Origin: Paenibacillus sp. FSL R7-0345
GTDB taxonomy: Bacteria; Bacillota; Bacilli; Paenibacillales; Paenibacillaceae
Assembly (NCBI RefSeq): GCF_038595055.1
Contig: NZ_CP152002.1
Coordinates: 912,501 to 976,500, forward strand
Direction: 5' to 3'
Length of the DNA: 64,000 bases
The notes under the pieces are model-generated. The model did no database searches and was not told where the DNA came from. It saw only the letters and a program-made list of their open reading frames with translations. The position numbers and the translations under genes were made by a program. Positions 1 through 7,842 of the stretch are shown here, piece by piece (position 1 is the first letter of the stretch; every line of letters starts with the position of its first letter).

Positions 1-3
1 TAC

Positions 4-33
4 TTACATCATTATCCTTTACATCATTATCCT
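4..33. repeat. perfect 15-bp tandem duplication upstream of the WYL regulator
   Basis: The 15-mer TTACATCATTATCCT occurs twice back to back (4-18 and 19-33), ending about 20 bases before the start codon of the WYL-domain regulator. A direct repeat this close to a regulator gene could be an autoregulatory operator or a simple duplication. The sequence does not decide between them. Confidence 0.8.
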
Positions 34-54
34 CACTAATCAAGGAGCACAGCA

Positions 55-1005
55 ATGACGGACAAAGTCATACGGATTTTCAAAATCATTAACGCCATTC
101 AGTCTAACCCCGGGATCACAGCAGCAGACTTGGCATTCAGATGTGATGTGAACATCAGGACAATTTACAGGGATCTGGATGTGATCAGCCATTTTGCGCC
201 GGTTGCGAATGAGGGGAGAGGGACCGGGTACAGGTTCCTGGGGAATTTTTTTCAATATCCGCTTGATTTCTCGGAACAGGAAGCACTGGCCTTTTCACTG
301 CTGCCGTCGGTGCTGCATGAGGACAAAATCCCTCCGGGCTTTCACACCGCCTACGACAAAGTAATGGGGACGCATCTGAAGGAGAAGTCGAAACTAAATG
401 GAGTGCTTGAGAACATTGCCGGTATTATTCAAATGGGCACGCCGGCGTACCGGAAAGAGAGCCCTAATTTTCTGCAGCCGATTATAGGAGCGATTCTGGA
501 GCAGCAGAGCATCCGGGCGATTTATCATTCACAGGGGCGCAATGCTATAACGGAACGTGAGATCGATCCGTATTATCTGGTTCCGCGTGACCAGCGCTTT
601 TATCTGATCGGGTACTGTCATCTCAAGCAGGATATCCGTACCTTCCGGATCAGCCGGTTTCAGCAGGTGGAGGCTACGGGGGGCGCTTTTACCAAAAACG
701 GGTTCAACATCAAGCATTATCTTAAAAATACATGGTCCATCGACCGCGGCAGTAAAAATATCAGGTTTAAGGTACGCTTTTCCCCGGAAGTGGCACGATA
801 TATTAAGGAGGAGGAGCTGTTCGTGCATCCGCGGATGAGCGATGAGCCGGGCGGCAGCCTGCTGTTTGAAGTGACCGTCAATAACGCCAAGGAATTTATG
901 AAATGGATTCTGCAGTACGGTCCGGATGCGGAAATTCTGGAGCCGGCGTCCGCCAGACTGGAGATGAAGCAGAAGCTGGAGCGGTGGATCAAAATGTATC
1001 AGTAG
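55..1005 (+). CDS. HTH/WYL-domain transcriptional regulator (YafY type)
   Basis: This 316-residue cytoplasmic protein is predicted to bind DNA and to sense a small ligand. Residues about 1-60 form an HTH_11-type winged helix with NPGITAADLA and VNIRTIYRDL as the turn and recognition segments. Residues about 150-230 form a WYL domain, seen in the stretch YYLVPRDQRFYLIGYC followed by FRISRF. The C-terminal 80 residues match the usual WYL extension. The ATG has AAGGAG seven bases upstream. The gene converges on the catalase gene and is preceded by a 15-bp duplication. WYL regulators often control DNA-damage, defence or metabolic genes, but no target is evident here. Confidence 0.9.
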   Translation: MTDKVIRIFKIINAIQSNPGITAADLAFRCDVNIRTIYRDLDVISHFAPVANEGRGTGYRFLGNFFQYPLDFSEQEALAFSLLPSVLHEDKIPPGFHTAYDKVMGTHLKEKSKLNGVLENIAGIIQMGTPAYRKESPNFLQPIIGAILEQQSIRAIYHSQGRNAITEREIDPYYLVPRDQRFYLIGYCHLKQDIRTFRISRFQQVEATGGAFTKNGFNIKHYLKNTWSIDRGSKNIRFKVRFSPEVARYIKEEELFVHPRMSDEPGGSLLFEVTVNNAKEFMKWILQYGPDAEILEPASARLEMKQKLERWIKMYQ

Positions 1006-1051
1006 AAAAAAAGCACAACTGCCCGAATCAGATAGCATCAGGGAGTTGTGC
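1006..1051 (-). terminator. intrinsic terminator of the catalase gene
   Basis: The arms GCACAACT (1013-1020) and AGTTGTGC (1044-1051) pair perfectly, with extra pairing inside the loop. Read on the minus strand, the hairpin is followed by a run of seven T. It therefore ends minus-strand transcription from the catalase gene. On the plus strand there is no T run after it. Confidence 0.85.
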
Positions 1052-1084
1052 CTTATAAGCTAATTTACATATTTGAGAAAATAA

Positions 1085-2554
1085 TTATTCGGCCTGCGCA
1101 GCATCAGCTGGAGCAGGCAATCCGAGGCCGGCGGCAATACGCTGACCGAATTCAGGATCTGCTTTGTAGAAGTGCCCGATCTGGCGGATTTTGATCTCGT
1201 TGTATTCTACCGGTGTCATAGCACCAACGATGTTCTCCACAAGACGGGCGCGCTCCTCCTCACTCAGCAGACGGTACAGATCACCGGCTTGGGTGTAGTG
1301 ATCATTATGATCGTAAGCAACACTGTCAGCCTGGCCGGAAACATGGAACGGAGCCGGCTTATCCTGTGGTGACTCTTTGGCTCCGCCAAAGCTGTTAGGC
1401 TCATAGTACACAGAACCGCCGCCATTGCGGGTAGCGTTCATTGCGCCGTCACGCTGGTTATTGTTCACTTCGGCAACCGGACGGTTAATTGGCAGCTGAT
1501 TGTGGTTAGCTCCTACCCGGTAGCGGTGGGCGTCGGCGTAAGCGAACAGACGGCCCTGGAGCATTTTGTCGGGGGAAGCTTCAATGCCGGGTACGAACGA
1601 ACCTGGAGAGAAGGTAGCCTGCTCAACCTCGGCAAAATAGTTCTCCGGGTTACGGTCCAGCACCATGCGGCCGACTTCGATCAGCGGGTAATCTTTTTGT
1701 GACCAGACCTTCGTTACATCGAACGGGTCGAACCGGTACGTATCGGCATCCTCTTCTGGCATTATCTGCACACAAAGTTTCCAGGCCGGGAAATCTCCTT
1801 TATCGATCGCATTAAACAAATCCTCTGTATGGTAATCCGGGTTCTCTCCGGCCAGCTGTGCCGCCAGTTTGACATCCAGATTTTTAACGCCCTGTTCTGT
1901 TTTAAAATGATATTTCACCCACACAGCTTTACCCTCAGCATTAACCCACTTGAAAGTATGGCTTCCGAACCCGTGCATATGACGGAGAGTTGCCGGTATG
2001 CCGCGGTCGGACATCAGGATCGTAACCTGGTGCAGCGATTCAGGCGATAAAGACCAGAAATCCCAAACCGCGTTCGGGTTCTTCAGGTGAGTCTGCGGAT
2101 GGCGCTTCTGCGTATGAATGAAGTCCGGAAACTTAATGGCATCGCGGATGAAGAAGACCGGAGTGTTATTGCCGACCAGATCATAATTGCCTTCCTCTGT
2201 ATAAAATTTAACGGCAAAACCGCGCGGATCACGCACAGTATCGGCAGAACCAAGCTCACCTGCTACAGTCGAGAAACGGATGAACATTGGGGTGCGCTTG
2301 CCTACCTCAGATAAAAAGGCTGCTTTGGTATATTGGGACAAATCCTGTGTAACCTCAAAATATCCATGAGCTCCAGCTCCCTTGGCATGAACAACCCGTT
2401 CAGGAACACGTTCTCTGTTAAAATGGGCCAGCTTCTCCAGCAGATGAACATCCTGCAGCAAAGTAGGTCCGCGTGAGCCTGCTGTCATTGAATTCTGGTT
2501 GTCGCCGACGGGTGCGCCCCAGCTTGTGGTTAGTTTATTATTGCTCTGACTCAT
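1085..2554 (-). CDS. katA: catalase, haem-dependent, small-subunit clade
   Basis: A monofunctional haem catalase of 489 residues that converts hydrogen peroxide to water and oxygen in the cytoplasm. The catalytic histidine lies in [13 protein letters not shown] near residue 55, the distal asparagine in [15 protein letters not shown], and the proximal haem tyrosine in [12 protein letters not shown]. The length matches Bacillus KatA-type enzymes. The ATG at 2554 is preferred over an in-frame GTG at 2566 because GAGGTGA lies nine bases before the ATG and overlaps that GTG. A perfect PerR box and a sigma-A-like promoter lie upstream, so peroxide induction through PerR is likely. A strong terminator follows. 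The gene stands alone. Confidence 0.97.
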   Translation of the reverse strand: MSQSNNKLTTSWGAPVGDNQNSMTAGSRGPTLLQDVHLLEKLAHFNRERVPERVVHAKGAGAHGYFEVTQDLSQYTKAAFLSEVGKRTPMFIRFSTVAGELGSADTVRDPRGFAVKFYTEEGNYDLVGNNTPVFFIRDAIKFPDFIHTQKRHPQTHLKNPNAVWDFWSLSPESLHQVTILMSDRGIPATLRHMHGFGSHTFKWVNAEGKAVWVKYHFKTEQGVKNLDVKLAAQLAGENPDYHTEDLFNAIDKGDFPAWKLCVQIMPEEDADTYRFDPFDVTKVWSQKDYPLIEVGRMVLDRNPENYFAEVEQATFSPGSFVPGIEASPDKMLQGRLFAYADAHRYRVGANHNQLPINRPVAEVNNNQRDGAMNATRNGGGSVYYEPNSFGGAKESPQDKPAPFHVSGQADSVAYDHNDHYTQAGDLYRLLSEEERARLVENIVGAMTPVEYNEIKIRQIGHFYKADPEFGQRIAAGLGLPAPADAAQAE

Positions 2555-2605
2555 GAATACAATCACCTCGGTATAGGATTTGATTTTAGATTTAGTATAA
2601 GTTCT

Positions 2606-2633
2606 ATATTAACAAAAATTTTAGAGAAATCAA
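2606..2633 (-). promoter_or_regulatory. katA promoter (sigma-A type)
   Basis: On the minus strand a -35-like TTGATT (2628-2633) and a -10 TAATAT (2606-2611) are separated by 16 bases. They lie about 50 bases before the katA start and directly beside the PerR box. Confidence 0.6.
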
Positions 2634-2640
2634 TCTTTTT

Positions 2641-2655
2641 TTATAATAATTATAA
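2641..2655. promoter_or_regulatory. PerR box upstream of katA
   Basis: The 15-base palindrome TTATAATAATTATAA matches the Bacillus PerR consensus TTATAATNATTATAA at every defined position. It sits seven bases upstream of the katA -35 element. PerR is known to repress katA until peroxide oxidises it. The perR gene itself is not in this window. Confidence 0.88.
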
Positions 2656-2779
2656 TTAACAATATGCGGAAAGAGCGTTGAATATGAGCTGAGCCAGGCT
2701 GCTGGTGAAAGACAGGGGCGGGGTGATGTTGGCTAAAGAAAAGGGTAAACGGGAGGAGTCGGCGAGAGGCGGATTGAGC

Positions 2780-2867
2780 GAATTGAAGTGAATTGAAGTG
2801 AATTGGAGTGAATTGAAGTGAATTGGAGTGAATTGAAGTGTATTGAAATGTGCTGAAGTGAATTAGT
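2780..2867. repeat. 10-bp minisatellite (GAATTGAAGT units)
   Basis: About eight near-identical 10-base units related to GAATTGAAGT (alternating with GAATTGGAGT) run head to tail in the spacer between katA and the phosphorylase gene, then decay into related AT-rich sequence. Because 10 is not a multiple of three and the units lie outside genes, the array is taken as non-coding. Confidence 0.85.
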
Positions 2868-2933
2868 GAATTGTATGTATTGATTGTTCTGATTAAATGT
2901 TCTGATTAGATGAAGGGGAGGGGAATTATGGTA

Positions 2934-3118
2934 TAACTGCACTCTGTACAACTAAAATGGCTGTTTTTCTTCGTGAAAACCATTTAACTGCAGTTCGTGC
3001 AGTTAAAATCCCGGAAATAGGCTGGTTTACGCATATCTGCTCATTATAGCTGCACAAAGTACACTTATATCGCTATTGATCGTTCCCAGACTGGTTTTAG
3101 TTGTATAAAGTGCAGTTA
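2934..3118. repeat. cluster of dispersed TGCACTTTGTACA-type repeat motifs
   Basis: Four copies of an about 20-base motif, in both orientations, lie at 2934-2954, 2984-3006, 3049-3067 and 3099-3118. The core pairs an activity like CTGCACT with TGTACAACTA. The second copy is itself palindromic (TTAACTGCA / TGCAGTTAA). A second cluster of the same motif lies at 41611-41797. Function is unknown. Confidence 0.65.
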
Positions 3119-3136
3119 TGTTGATCTGTCCTTCAT

Positions 3137-3173
3137 AAAAAAAGCCCCCGTCCGCGGGAAGCAGACAGGAGCT
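3137..3173 (-). terminator. intrinsic terminator of the alpha-glucan phosphorylase gene
   Basis: On the minus strand AGCTCCTGTC pairs with GACGGGGGCT (ten pairs, some G-U) around an 11-base loop and is followed by seven T. It lies 40 bases past the phosphorylase stop codon. Confidence 0.85.
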
Positions 3174-3212
3174 TAATAATGTTACACCATAATGCAGGGA
3201 GAGCCTGACAGG

Positions 3213-4829
3213 CTACTCCCTAATATACATTCTGCTGTAATACTCATCCAGCATCCGTTTGGTGGCGAACTCGGTGCGGGTGGTCTCGATGCTCTTGCGC
3301 ATCATTTCAACCCACTTTGCGTGGTCATCATAGAAGGTAGGCAGCACACGGTTCAGCAGTGTATCATACAGCGCGTCACTGTCATGCTTATCAAGCACGG
3401 CAAAGTCAGTAGTCTCGAAGCCTTCCCCAATCTGCCAGCCGTTCTCCCCGTCAATGCAGGCTTCCGGCCACCAGCCGTCGAGGATGGAGCAGTTCAGCAC
3501 GCCGTTCATCGCAGCTTTCATACCGGAGGTGCCGCTCGCTTCCAGCGGACGGCGTGGGTTGTTCAGCCAGATGTCGGAGCCGCGGGTCAGCTGTGCGCCG
3601 ATGGTCATATCGTAGTTTTCCAGGAAAACTACGCTCTTCGGATATTTTTTCATCATGGCGACGAGATTACTAACGATCATTTTGCCGTTGTCATCCAGCG
3701 GATGGGCTTTGCCGGAGAAGACGATCTGGATTTTGCCGTCCTTCAGGTAAGGCTCAATGATCTCCGGCTGGGAAAAAATCAGGTCACTGCGCTTGTATGG
3801 AGCCGCGCGGCGGGAGAAGCCAATTAGCAGATTGTCGGGATTCAACGCGATGCCGGAACGCTCCTCGATAAAGCCGATCAGCTCATTCTTGATCTCCTTA
3901 TGTGTTGTCCACAGGTCGCCGTCTTCCTCAAAAGCACGCGTAATCCGCTCGTCCACCCAGGTTGGGGTATGAATCGCATTGGTAATGCCGATGATCTGCG
4001 ATCTGCCGGCAACTTCCTTCCACATTTTATTGGCAGTATCGGCATGCAGCTGGGCCACGCCGTTGGAAATCCGGGACAGGCGCAGACCTGCTACAGTCAT
4101 GTTGAACGGCTCGCCGCCGATCCGCTCCATCTGCGCACGGGTCAGGCCGTTAAAGGCACCCATGTACTCCAGACGGTCGAGCGGATGGGTTTCATTGCCT
4201 TCTTTTATCGGAGTATGGGTGGTAAATACCACTTCTTCGCGCGTAGCCTTCCAGGCCTCTTCAAAGGTGCTGCCGCCGGACATCTTTTCGCGGATCAGCT
4301 CAACGGCTGCCAGGGCCGCATGGCCTTCATTGAAATGGTAGACGTCGATTGGAATCTCCAGCGCACGCATTGCTTTTACCCCGCCGATTCCAAGCACGAT
4401 CTCCTGGGCAATCCGTTCTTCACCGAACCAGCCGTACAGCTGGCCGGTAATCCAGGCATCACTATTCTCCGGAATGTCCGTATCGAGCAGGTAGAGGGGG
4501 TTATTGCCGAATTTATCTGTTTTCCATACTTTGCAGACCACATCGGTTTTTCTAACTTTTACAGTTACCTTAACGCCTGTATCTTCAAGGAAATCGTAAA
4601 CATAGTTGTGGTATGAGTCATAAGGGTTGCCGTTGTTATCGATCTTTTGATCCGTATAGCCCTGCTTCCATTTCAGCCCGATGGGGATGATGGGGGCACC
4701 GATGTCCTTTGCACCTTTGATGTAATCTCCAGCAAGAATGCCTAAGCCGCCGGCGTACATTTTGAAGTCGGAATGCAGGCCATACTCCATGCTGAAATAA
4801 GCGACAGACGGTAATTTGTTCTGGTTCAC
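3213..4829 (-). CDS. glgP: alpha-glucan (glycogen/maltodextrin) phosphorylase, short form
   Basis: A 538-residue GT35 enzyme predicted to phosphorolyse alpha-1,4-glucan, releasing glucose 1-phosphate in the cytoplasm. The N-terminus (VAYFSMEYGLHSDFKMYAGG) is typical of the short bacterial branch of about 540 residues, clearly shorter than the 800-residue GlgP of Bacillus glycogen operons. The pyridoxal-phosphate lysine is in ASGTSGMKAAMNG near residue 450. A GTG start follows GGAGG with good spacing. The gene is monocistronic. A cre-like palindrome lies downstream of its putative promoter, so repression by CcpA on preferred sugars is plausible. The symbol refers to the family; the exact substrate is not settled. 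Confidence 0.92.
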   Translation of the reverse strand: MNQNKLPSVAYFSMEYGLHSDFKMYAGGLGILAGDYIKGAKDIGAPIIPIGLKWKQGYTDQKIDNNGNPYDSYHNYVYDFLEDTGVKVTVKVRKTDVVCKVWKTDKFGNNPLYLLDTDIPENSDAWITGQLYGWFGEERIAQEIVLGIGGVKAMRALEIPIDVYHFNEGHAALAAVELIREKMSGGSTFEEAWKATREEVVFTTHTPIKEGNETHPLDRLEYMGAFNGLTRAQMERIGGEPFNMTVAGLRLSRISNGVAQLHADTANKMWKEVAGRSQIIGITNAIHTPTWVDERITRAFEEDGDLWTTHKEIKNELIGFIEERSGIALNPDNLLIGFSRRAAPYKRSDLIFSQPEIIEPYLKDGKIQIVFSGKAHPLDDNGKMIVSNLVAMMKKYPKSVVFLENYDMTIGAQLTRGSDIWLNNPRRPLEASGTSGMKAAMNGVLNCSILDGWWPEACIDGENGWQIGEGFETTDFAVLDKHDSDALYDTLLNRVLPTFYDDHAKWVEMMRKSIETTRTEFATKRMLDEYYSRMYIRE

Positions 4830-4892
4830 TTGATAAGCCTCCTAAATACGAATTGGATTAAAATCAGGTGCTGCTGCAGGCTACATCTAAGG

Positions 4893-4906
4893 TGCAAACG
4901 TTTGCT
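4893..4906. promoter_or_regulatory. cre-like palindrome before the phosphorylase gene
   Basis: TGCAAACGTTTGCT contains a perfect 12-base palindrome (4894-4905) and fits the catabolite-responsive element consensus apart from one flanking base. It lies between the putative promoter and the start codon, where bound CcpA, or another LacI-family protein, would block elongation. Confidence 0.65.
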
Positions 4907-4945
4907 CAAAAAGGCAAAAACTTCTCTGGAAGCGATTGCACACTT

Positions 4946-4954
4946 ATTCTAGCA
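4946..4954 (-). promoter_or_regulatory. candidate extended -10 promoter for the phosphorylase gene
   Basis: On the minus strand TGCTAGAAT combines a TGN extension with a TAGAAT -10 hexamer (4946-4951). No good -35 is present at normal spacing, as expected for an extended -10 promoter. The rest of the 380-base spacer up to 5211 shows nothing further I can name. Confidence 0.45.
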
Positions 4955-5211
4955 CATTTACCTGTAAAAAGCACAACGAAGATTTCGTGAAGGATTCACG
5001 GGATAAACCATTAAAGTCATGAATGAAAATAGGCTCGGTAATGAGGAATGTGCATAAGCATGCAGAATAGTTTGATTAACATGGCTTAAGGCCATAAGAT
5101 ATAGAGAAGATCAATTTTGCATTGAGGGTGAAGCATTACGCTTAGAGGGCCAAGCTGTACCCGGAACTGGAACGTAAAGCAGTATAAAAAAATTAGTGGT
5201 GGTGTCAAAGC

Positions 5212-6135
5212 TTGAGTATAGTTGTGATTGGAAGCTTGAATATGGATATGGTTGTGCGGACAAAACGTGCGCCGGAGGCTGGAGAAACGTTGTTTGGACA
5301 GGATTTTGCCTTATCTCCCGGCGGAAAAGGGGCCAATCAGGCAGTAGCGGCAGCGCGGCTTGGGGCTGAGGTAGTGATGATCGGCAGCGTCGGGCAGGAC
5401 GGGTTCGGCAATGAGCTGCTGGAGATTATGCGCGGGGAAGGCATTGATACGGAGCATCTTGCACAAAGTGCGAATCGGGGCACAGGAGTTGCTTCAATCG
5501 TCGTTGACGGTGAGGGCGAAAACCGGATTATCGTGGTGCCGGGCGCTAATCTTGAGCTTGGTGTGGAGGATATTCAAGCACTGGAGACCGTTATTGCCGG
5601 TGCGGATATAATTGTTATGCAGCTCGAGACAGATCTGGCGATGTGTGCAGAGGCAGCGCGGATCGCCGGCCGCCATCAGATCCCGGTGATTCTCAATCCG
5701 GCGCCTGCGCGTGAGCTGAGCAATGAAATGCTGAGTCATGTCACTTACCTCACTCCAAATGAGACTGAGGCGGGTGTTCTCTCCGGCGTTGAAGTAAGCA
5801 GCACAGAGTCGGCAGAGCAGGCGGCACGTATTTTGCTGCAAAAGGGTGTGCAAAACGTCGTCATTACCCTCGGCTCAAAAGGGGCGCTGATTGTAAATGA
5901 AACCGGCAGCATGCATGTTCCAGGGTTTCCGGTGAAGGCTGTGGATACGGTGGCTGCGGGGGATTCTTTTAACGGGGCGCTGGCTTATCAGCTGACTTCC
6001 GGGAAGACGACGGCGGAAGCCGTCCGGTTCGCCAATGCGGTTGGTGCGCTGGCAGTCGGCAGACAGGGGGCTATACCTTCTTTGCCGAAGCTGGCAGAGG
6101 TGGAGCAGTTCCTTAAGGAAGCCGCAGAAGCTTAA
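5212..6135 (+). CDS. rbsK: ribokinase (PfkB family)
   Basis: A 307-residue PfkB-family sugar kinase that phosphorylates D-ribose to ribose 5-phosphate using ATP. Both family signatures are present: GGKGANQAVAAARLG near residue 40 and DTVAAGDSFNGALA near residue 245, where the aspartate of AAGD is the catalytic base. The N-terminus (VVIGSLNMDMVV) and the length are typical of RbsK. The start is TTG with GGTGGTG about eight bases upstream. No ribose transporter lies beside it. The next gene, aroD, follows after 41 bases and may be co-transcribed although it belongs to another pathway. Confidence 0.93.
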   Translation: MSIVVIGSLNMDMVVRTKRAPEAGETLFGQDFALSPGGKGANQAVAAARLGAEVVMIGSVGQDGFGNELLEIMRGEGIDTEHLAQSANRGTGVASIVVDGEGENRIIVVPGANLELGVEDIQALETVIAGADIIVMQLETDLAMCAEAARIAGRHQIPVILNPAPARELSNEMLSHVTYLTPNETEAGVLSGVEVSSTESAEQAARILLQKGVQNVVITLGSKGALIVNETGSMHVPGFPVKAVDTVAAGDSFNGALAYQLTSGKTTAEAVRFANAVGALAVGRQGAIPSLPKLAEVEQFLKEAAEA

Positions 6136-6176
6136 TGAGATTAAGCAAATCCAGATACATAGGGGGTTGAAGATAG

Positions 6177-6941
6177 ATGAGCGGCACAGTAACCGTAAAA
6201 AATGTAACATTAGGCGAAGGCATGCCCAAAATATGCGTACCTCTGGTCAGTACAACGCTGCTGGAGCTTGAGGCAGAGGCAGAGGCGCTGAAGGGGCTGG
6301 CGCCGGATGTGGTGGAGTGGCGCAGTGATTTTTTTGAAGGAGTCGAAGATATTGCTGCGGTTCAGGCTGCACTGGAAGTGATTCAGGGCATTCTGCCGGA
6401 TATTCCGCTGATCTTTACATTCCGCAGTGCCAGAGAGGGCGGAGAAAAGGAGATCTCTGCGGAGTATTACGTACAGCTCAATAAGGCTGCCGCCGAGAGC
6501 GGGTGGGTTGATATTATTGATGTGGAGCTGTCGGGTGAGGAGCCGAAGGTCCGGGAATTGATCGCAGCGGCGCATGCCTGCGGCGTGTTCGTTATTGTGT
6601 CCAACCACGATTTCGCGGGAACGCCATCCGAAGAGGAAATTGTATCCCGGCTGCGCAGAGCGCAGGAGCTGGGCGGCGACCTGCCGAAGATCGCGGTTAT
6701 GCCGGGCAGTCCGGGCGATGTGCTGACCCTGCTGGCGGCTACTAACAAAATGCAGGAGCTGTACGCAGACCGTCCGATTATTACGATGTCGATGGGCGGG
6801 GAGGGCGTGGTCAGCCGGCTGGCCGGGGAGATTTTTGGATCGGCGCTGACCTTCGGTGCGGCACATAAGCCGTCGGCCCCGGGGCAGGTGGCGGCTGCTG
6901 AGCTGCGCAAGGTGCTGGAGCTGCTGCATAAGAGCTTGTAG
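6177..6941 (+). CDS. aroD: type I 3-dehydroquinate dehydratase
   Basis: A 254-residue class I dehydroquinase that forms 3-dehydroshikimate in the shikimate pathway through a Schiff-base mechanism. The catalytic histidine is in VSNHDFAGTP near residue 145 and the Schiff-base lysine is in LPKIAVMP near residue 172. The substrate arginine lies in VEWRSDFFE near residue 45. The length is exactly that of the family. A GGGGG-containing site precedes the ATG. It sits downstream of rbsK and is followed by a hairpin terminator. Many Paenibacilli also use the unrelated type II enzyme; whether this strain has both cannot be seen. Confidence 0.95.
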   Translation: MSGTVTVKNVTLGEGMPKICVPLVSTTLLELEAEAEALKGLAPDVVEWRSDFFEGVEDIAAVQAALEVIQGILPDIPLIFTFRSAREGGEKEISAEYYVQLNKAAAESGWVDIIDVELSGEEPKVRELIAAAHACGVFVIVSNHDFAGTPSEEEIVSRLRRAQELGGDLPKIAVMPGSPGDVLTLLAATNKMQELYADRPIITMSMGGEGVVSRLAGEIFGSALTFGAAHKPSAPGQVAAAELRKVLELLHKSL

Positions 6942-6971
6942 GCAGTATAAGTATAGGTACTTTCTAGAGAG

Positions 6972-7001
6972 GCGTTCCGGACAATGTCGGGGGCGCTTTT
7001 T
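6972..7001 (+). terminator. probable intrinsic terminator after aroD
   Basis: GCGTTCCGGAC (6972-6982) and GTCGGGGGCGC (6986-6996) pair at ten of eleven positions, counting G-U pairs, around a three-base loop. Five T follow. Confidence 0.65.
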
Positions 7002-7075
7002 ATGTTGAAAAAGCTAATCTAAAGGGAATAGTGGCTGATTGAAGATTCGGTGGAATGCTATTTTGACCGGACGGT

Positions 7076-7105
7076 TTGAATCTGTACCTGCAGATATCCT
7101 ACAAT
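7076..7105 (+). promoter_or_regulatory. candidate promoter of the two-component/PepSY operon
   Basis: TTGAAT (7076-7081) and TACAAT (7100-7105) are separated by 18 bases and lie about 30 bases before the response-regulator GTG start. Confidence 0.45.
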
Positions 7106-7137
7106 GTAGGCAGACATACATGAAAGGAAGGAACCCC

Positions 7138-7842
7138 GTGACGGAATCCATTCTGGTCGTTGAGGATGAGGAAAAAATCGCCCGCCTGCTGCAAATTGAG
7201 CTGGAGTGCGAAGGATATCGTGTAGCTATCGCCGGCAGCGGCCCGCGCGGGCTCGAATTGTATCAGGAAGAGCAGCCCCAGCTGCTGCTGCTGGATGTGA
7301 TGCTGCCCGGCTTCAGCGGAATTGAGCTGCTGCGGCGTATCCGTGTGAGCGATGCCTATACTCCTGTTTTGCTGCTGACCGCCAAAAGCTCAGTCGAGGA
7401 TAAGGTGTCCGGCCTTGACCTGGGCGCAAATGATTATATTACAAAGCCTTTTCAGATTGAGGAGGTGCTGGCGCGTGTACGCGCTGCACTGAGACTTGCG
7501 GACAGCCGCCGGACAGCTGAAGCAGATACAAAGACGGACGCCTGGCTGCGGGCAGAGGATCTGGAGCTGAACGAAACCACCCGGGAGGTGATTCGCGCAG
7601 GCCGGAGCATTGAGCTGACTCCCCGGGAGTTCGACCTGCTCGTCTACCTGCTGAAGAATAAGCGCCAGGTACTGAACAGGGAGCAGATGATGTCAGCCGT
7701 ATGGGGCTATGATTATTACGGTGATACCAATGTGGTGGATGTCTATATCCGCTATGTCCGAAAAAAGATTACTCTGGAGAACGAGAACGAACTGATTCAT
7801 ACGGTACGGGGCATCGGTTACGTATTGAAGGATACCCCATGA
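7138..7842 (+). CDS. OmpR/PhoB-family response regulator
   Basis: A 234-residue response regulator with an N-terminal receiver domain (phosphoacceptor D53 in LLLLDVMLPGF; acidic pair at ED 9-10; switch lysine in YITKPF) and a C-terminal winged-helix DNA-binding domain (ELTPREFDLLVYLLKNK to TVRGIGYVL). The GTG at 7138 is chosen because AAGGAAGG lies just upstream and the protein then begins immediately before the first receiver strand; earlier in-frame codons have no such site. Its stop overlaps the sensor kinase start by four bases, so the two are translationally coupled. A direct-repeat site that could bind it lies at 9816-9833. Confidence 0.95.
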   Translation: MTESILVVEDEEKIARLLQIELECEGYRVAIAGSGPRGLELYQEEQPQLLLLDVMLPGFSGIELLRRIRVSDAYTPVLLLTAKSSVEDKVSGLDLGANDYITKPFQIEEVLARVRAALRLADSRRTAEADTKTDAWLRAEDLELNETTREVIRAGRSIELTPREFDLLVYLLKNKRQVLNREQMMSAVWGYDYYGDTNVVDVYIRYVRKKITLENENELIHTVRGIGYVLKDTP

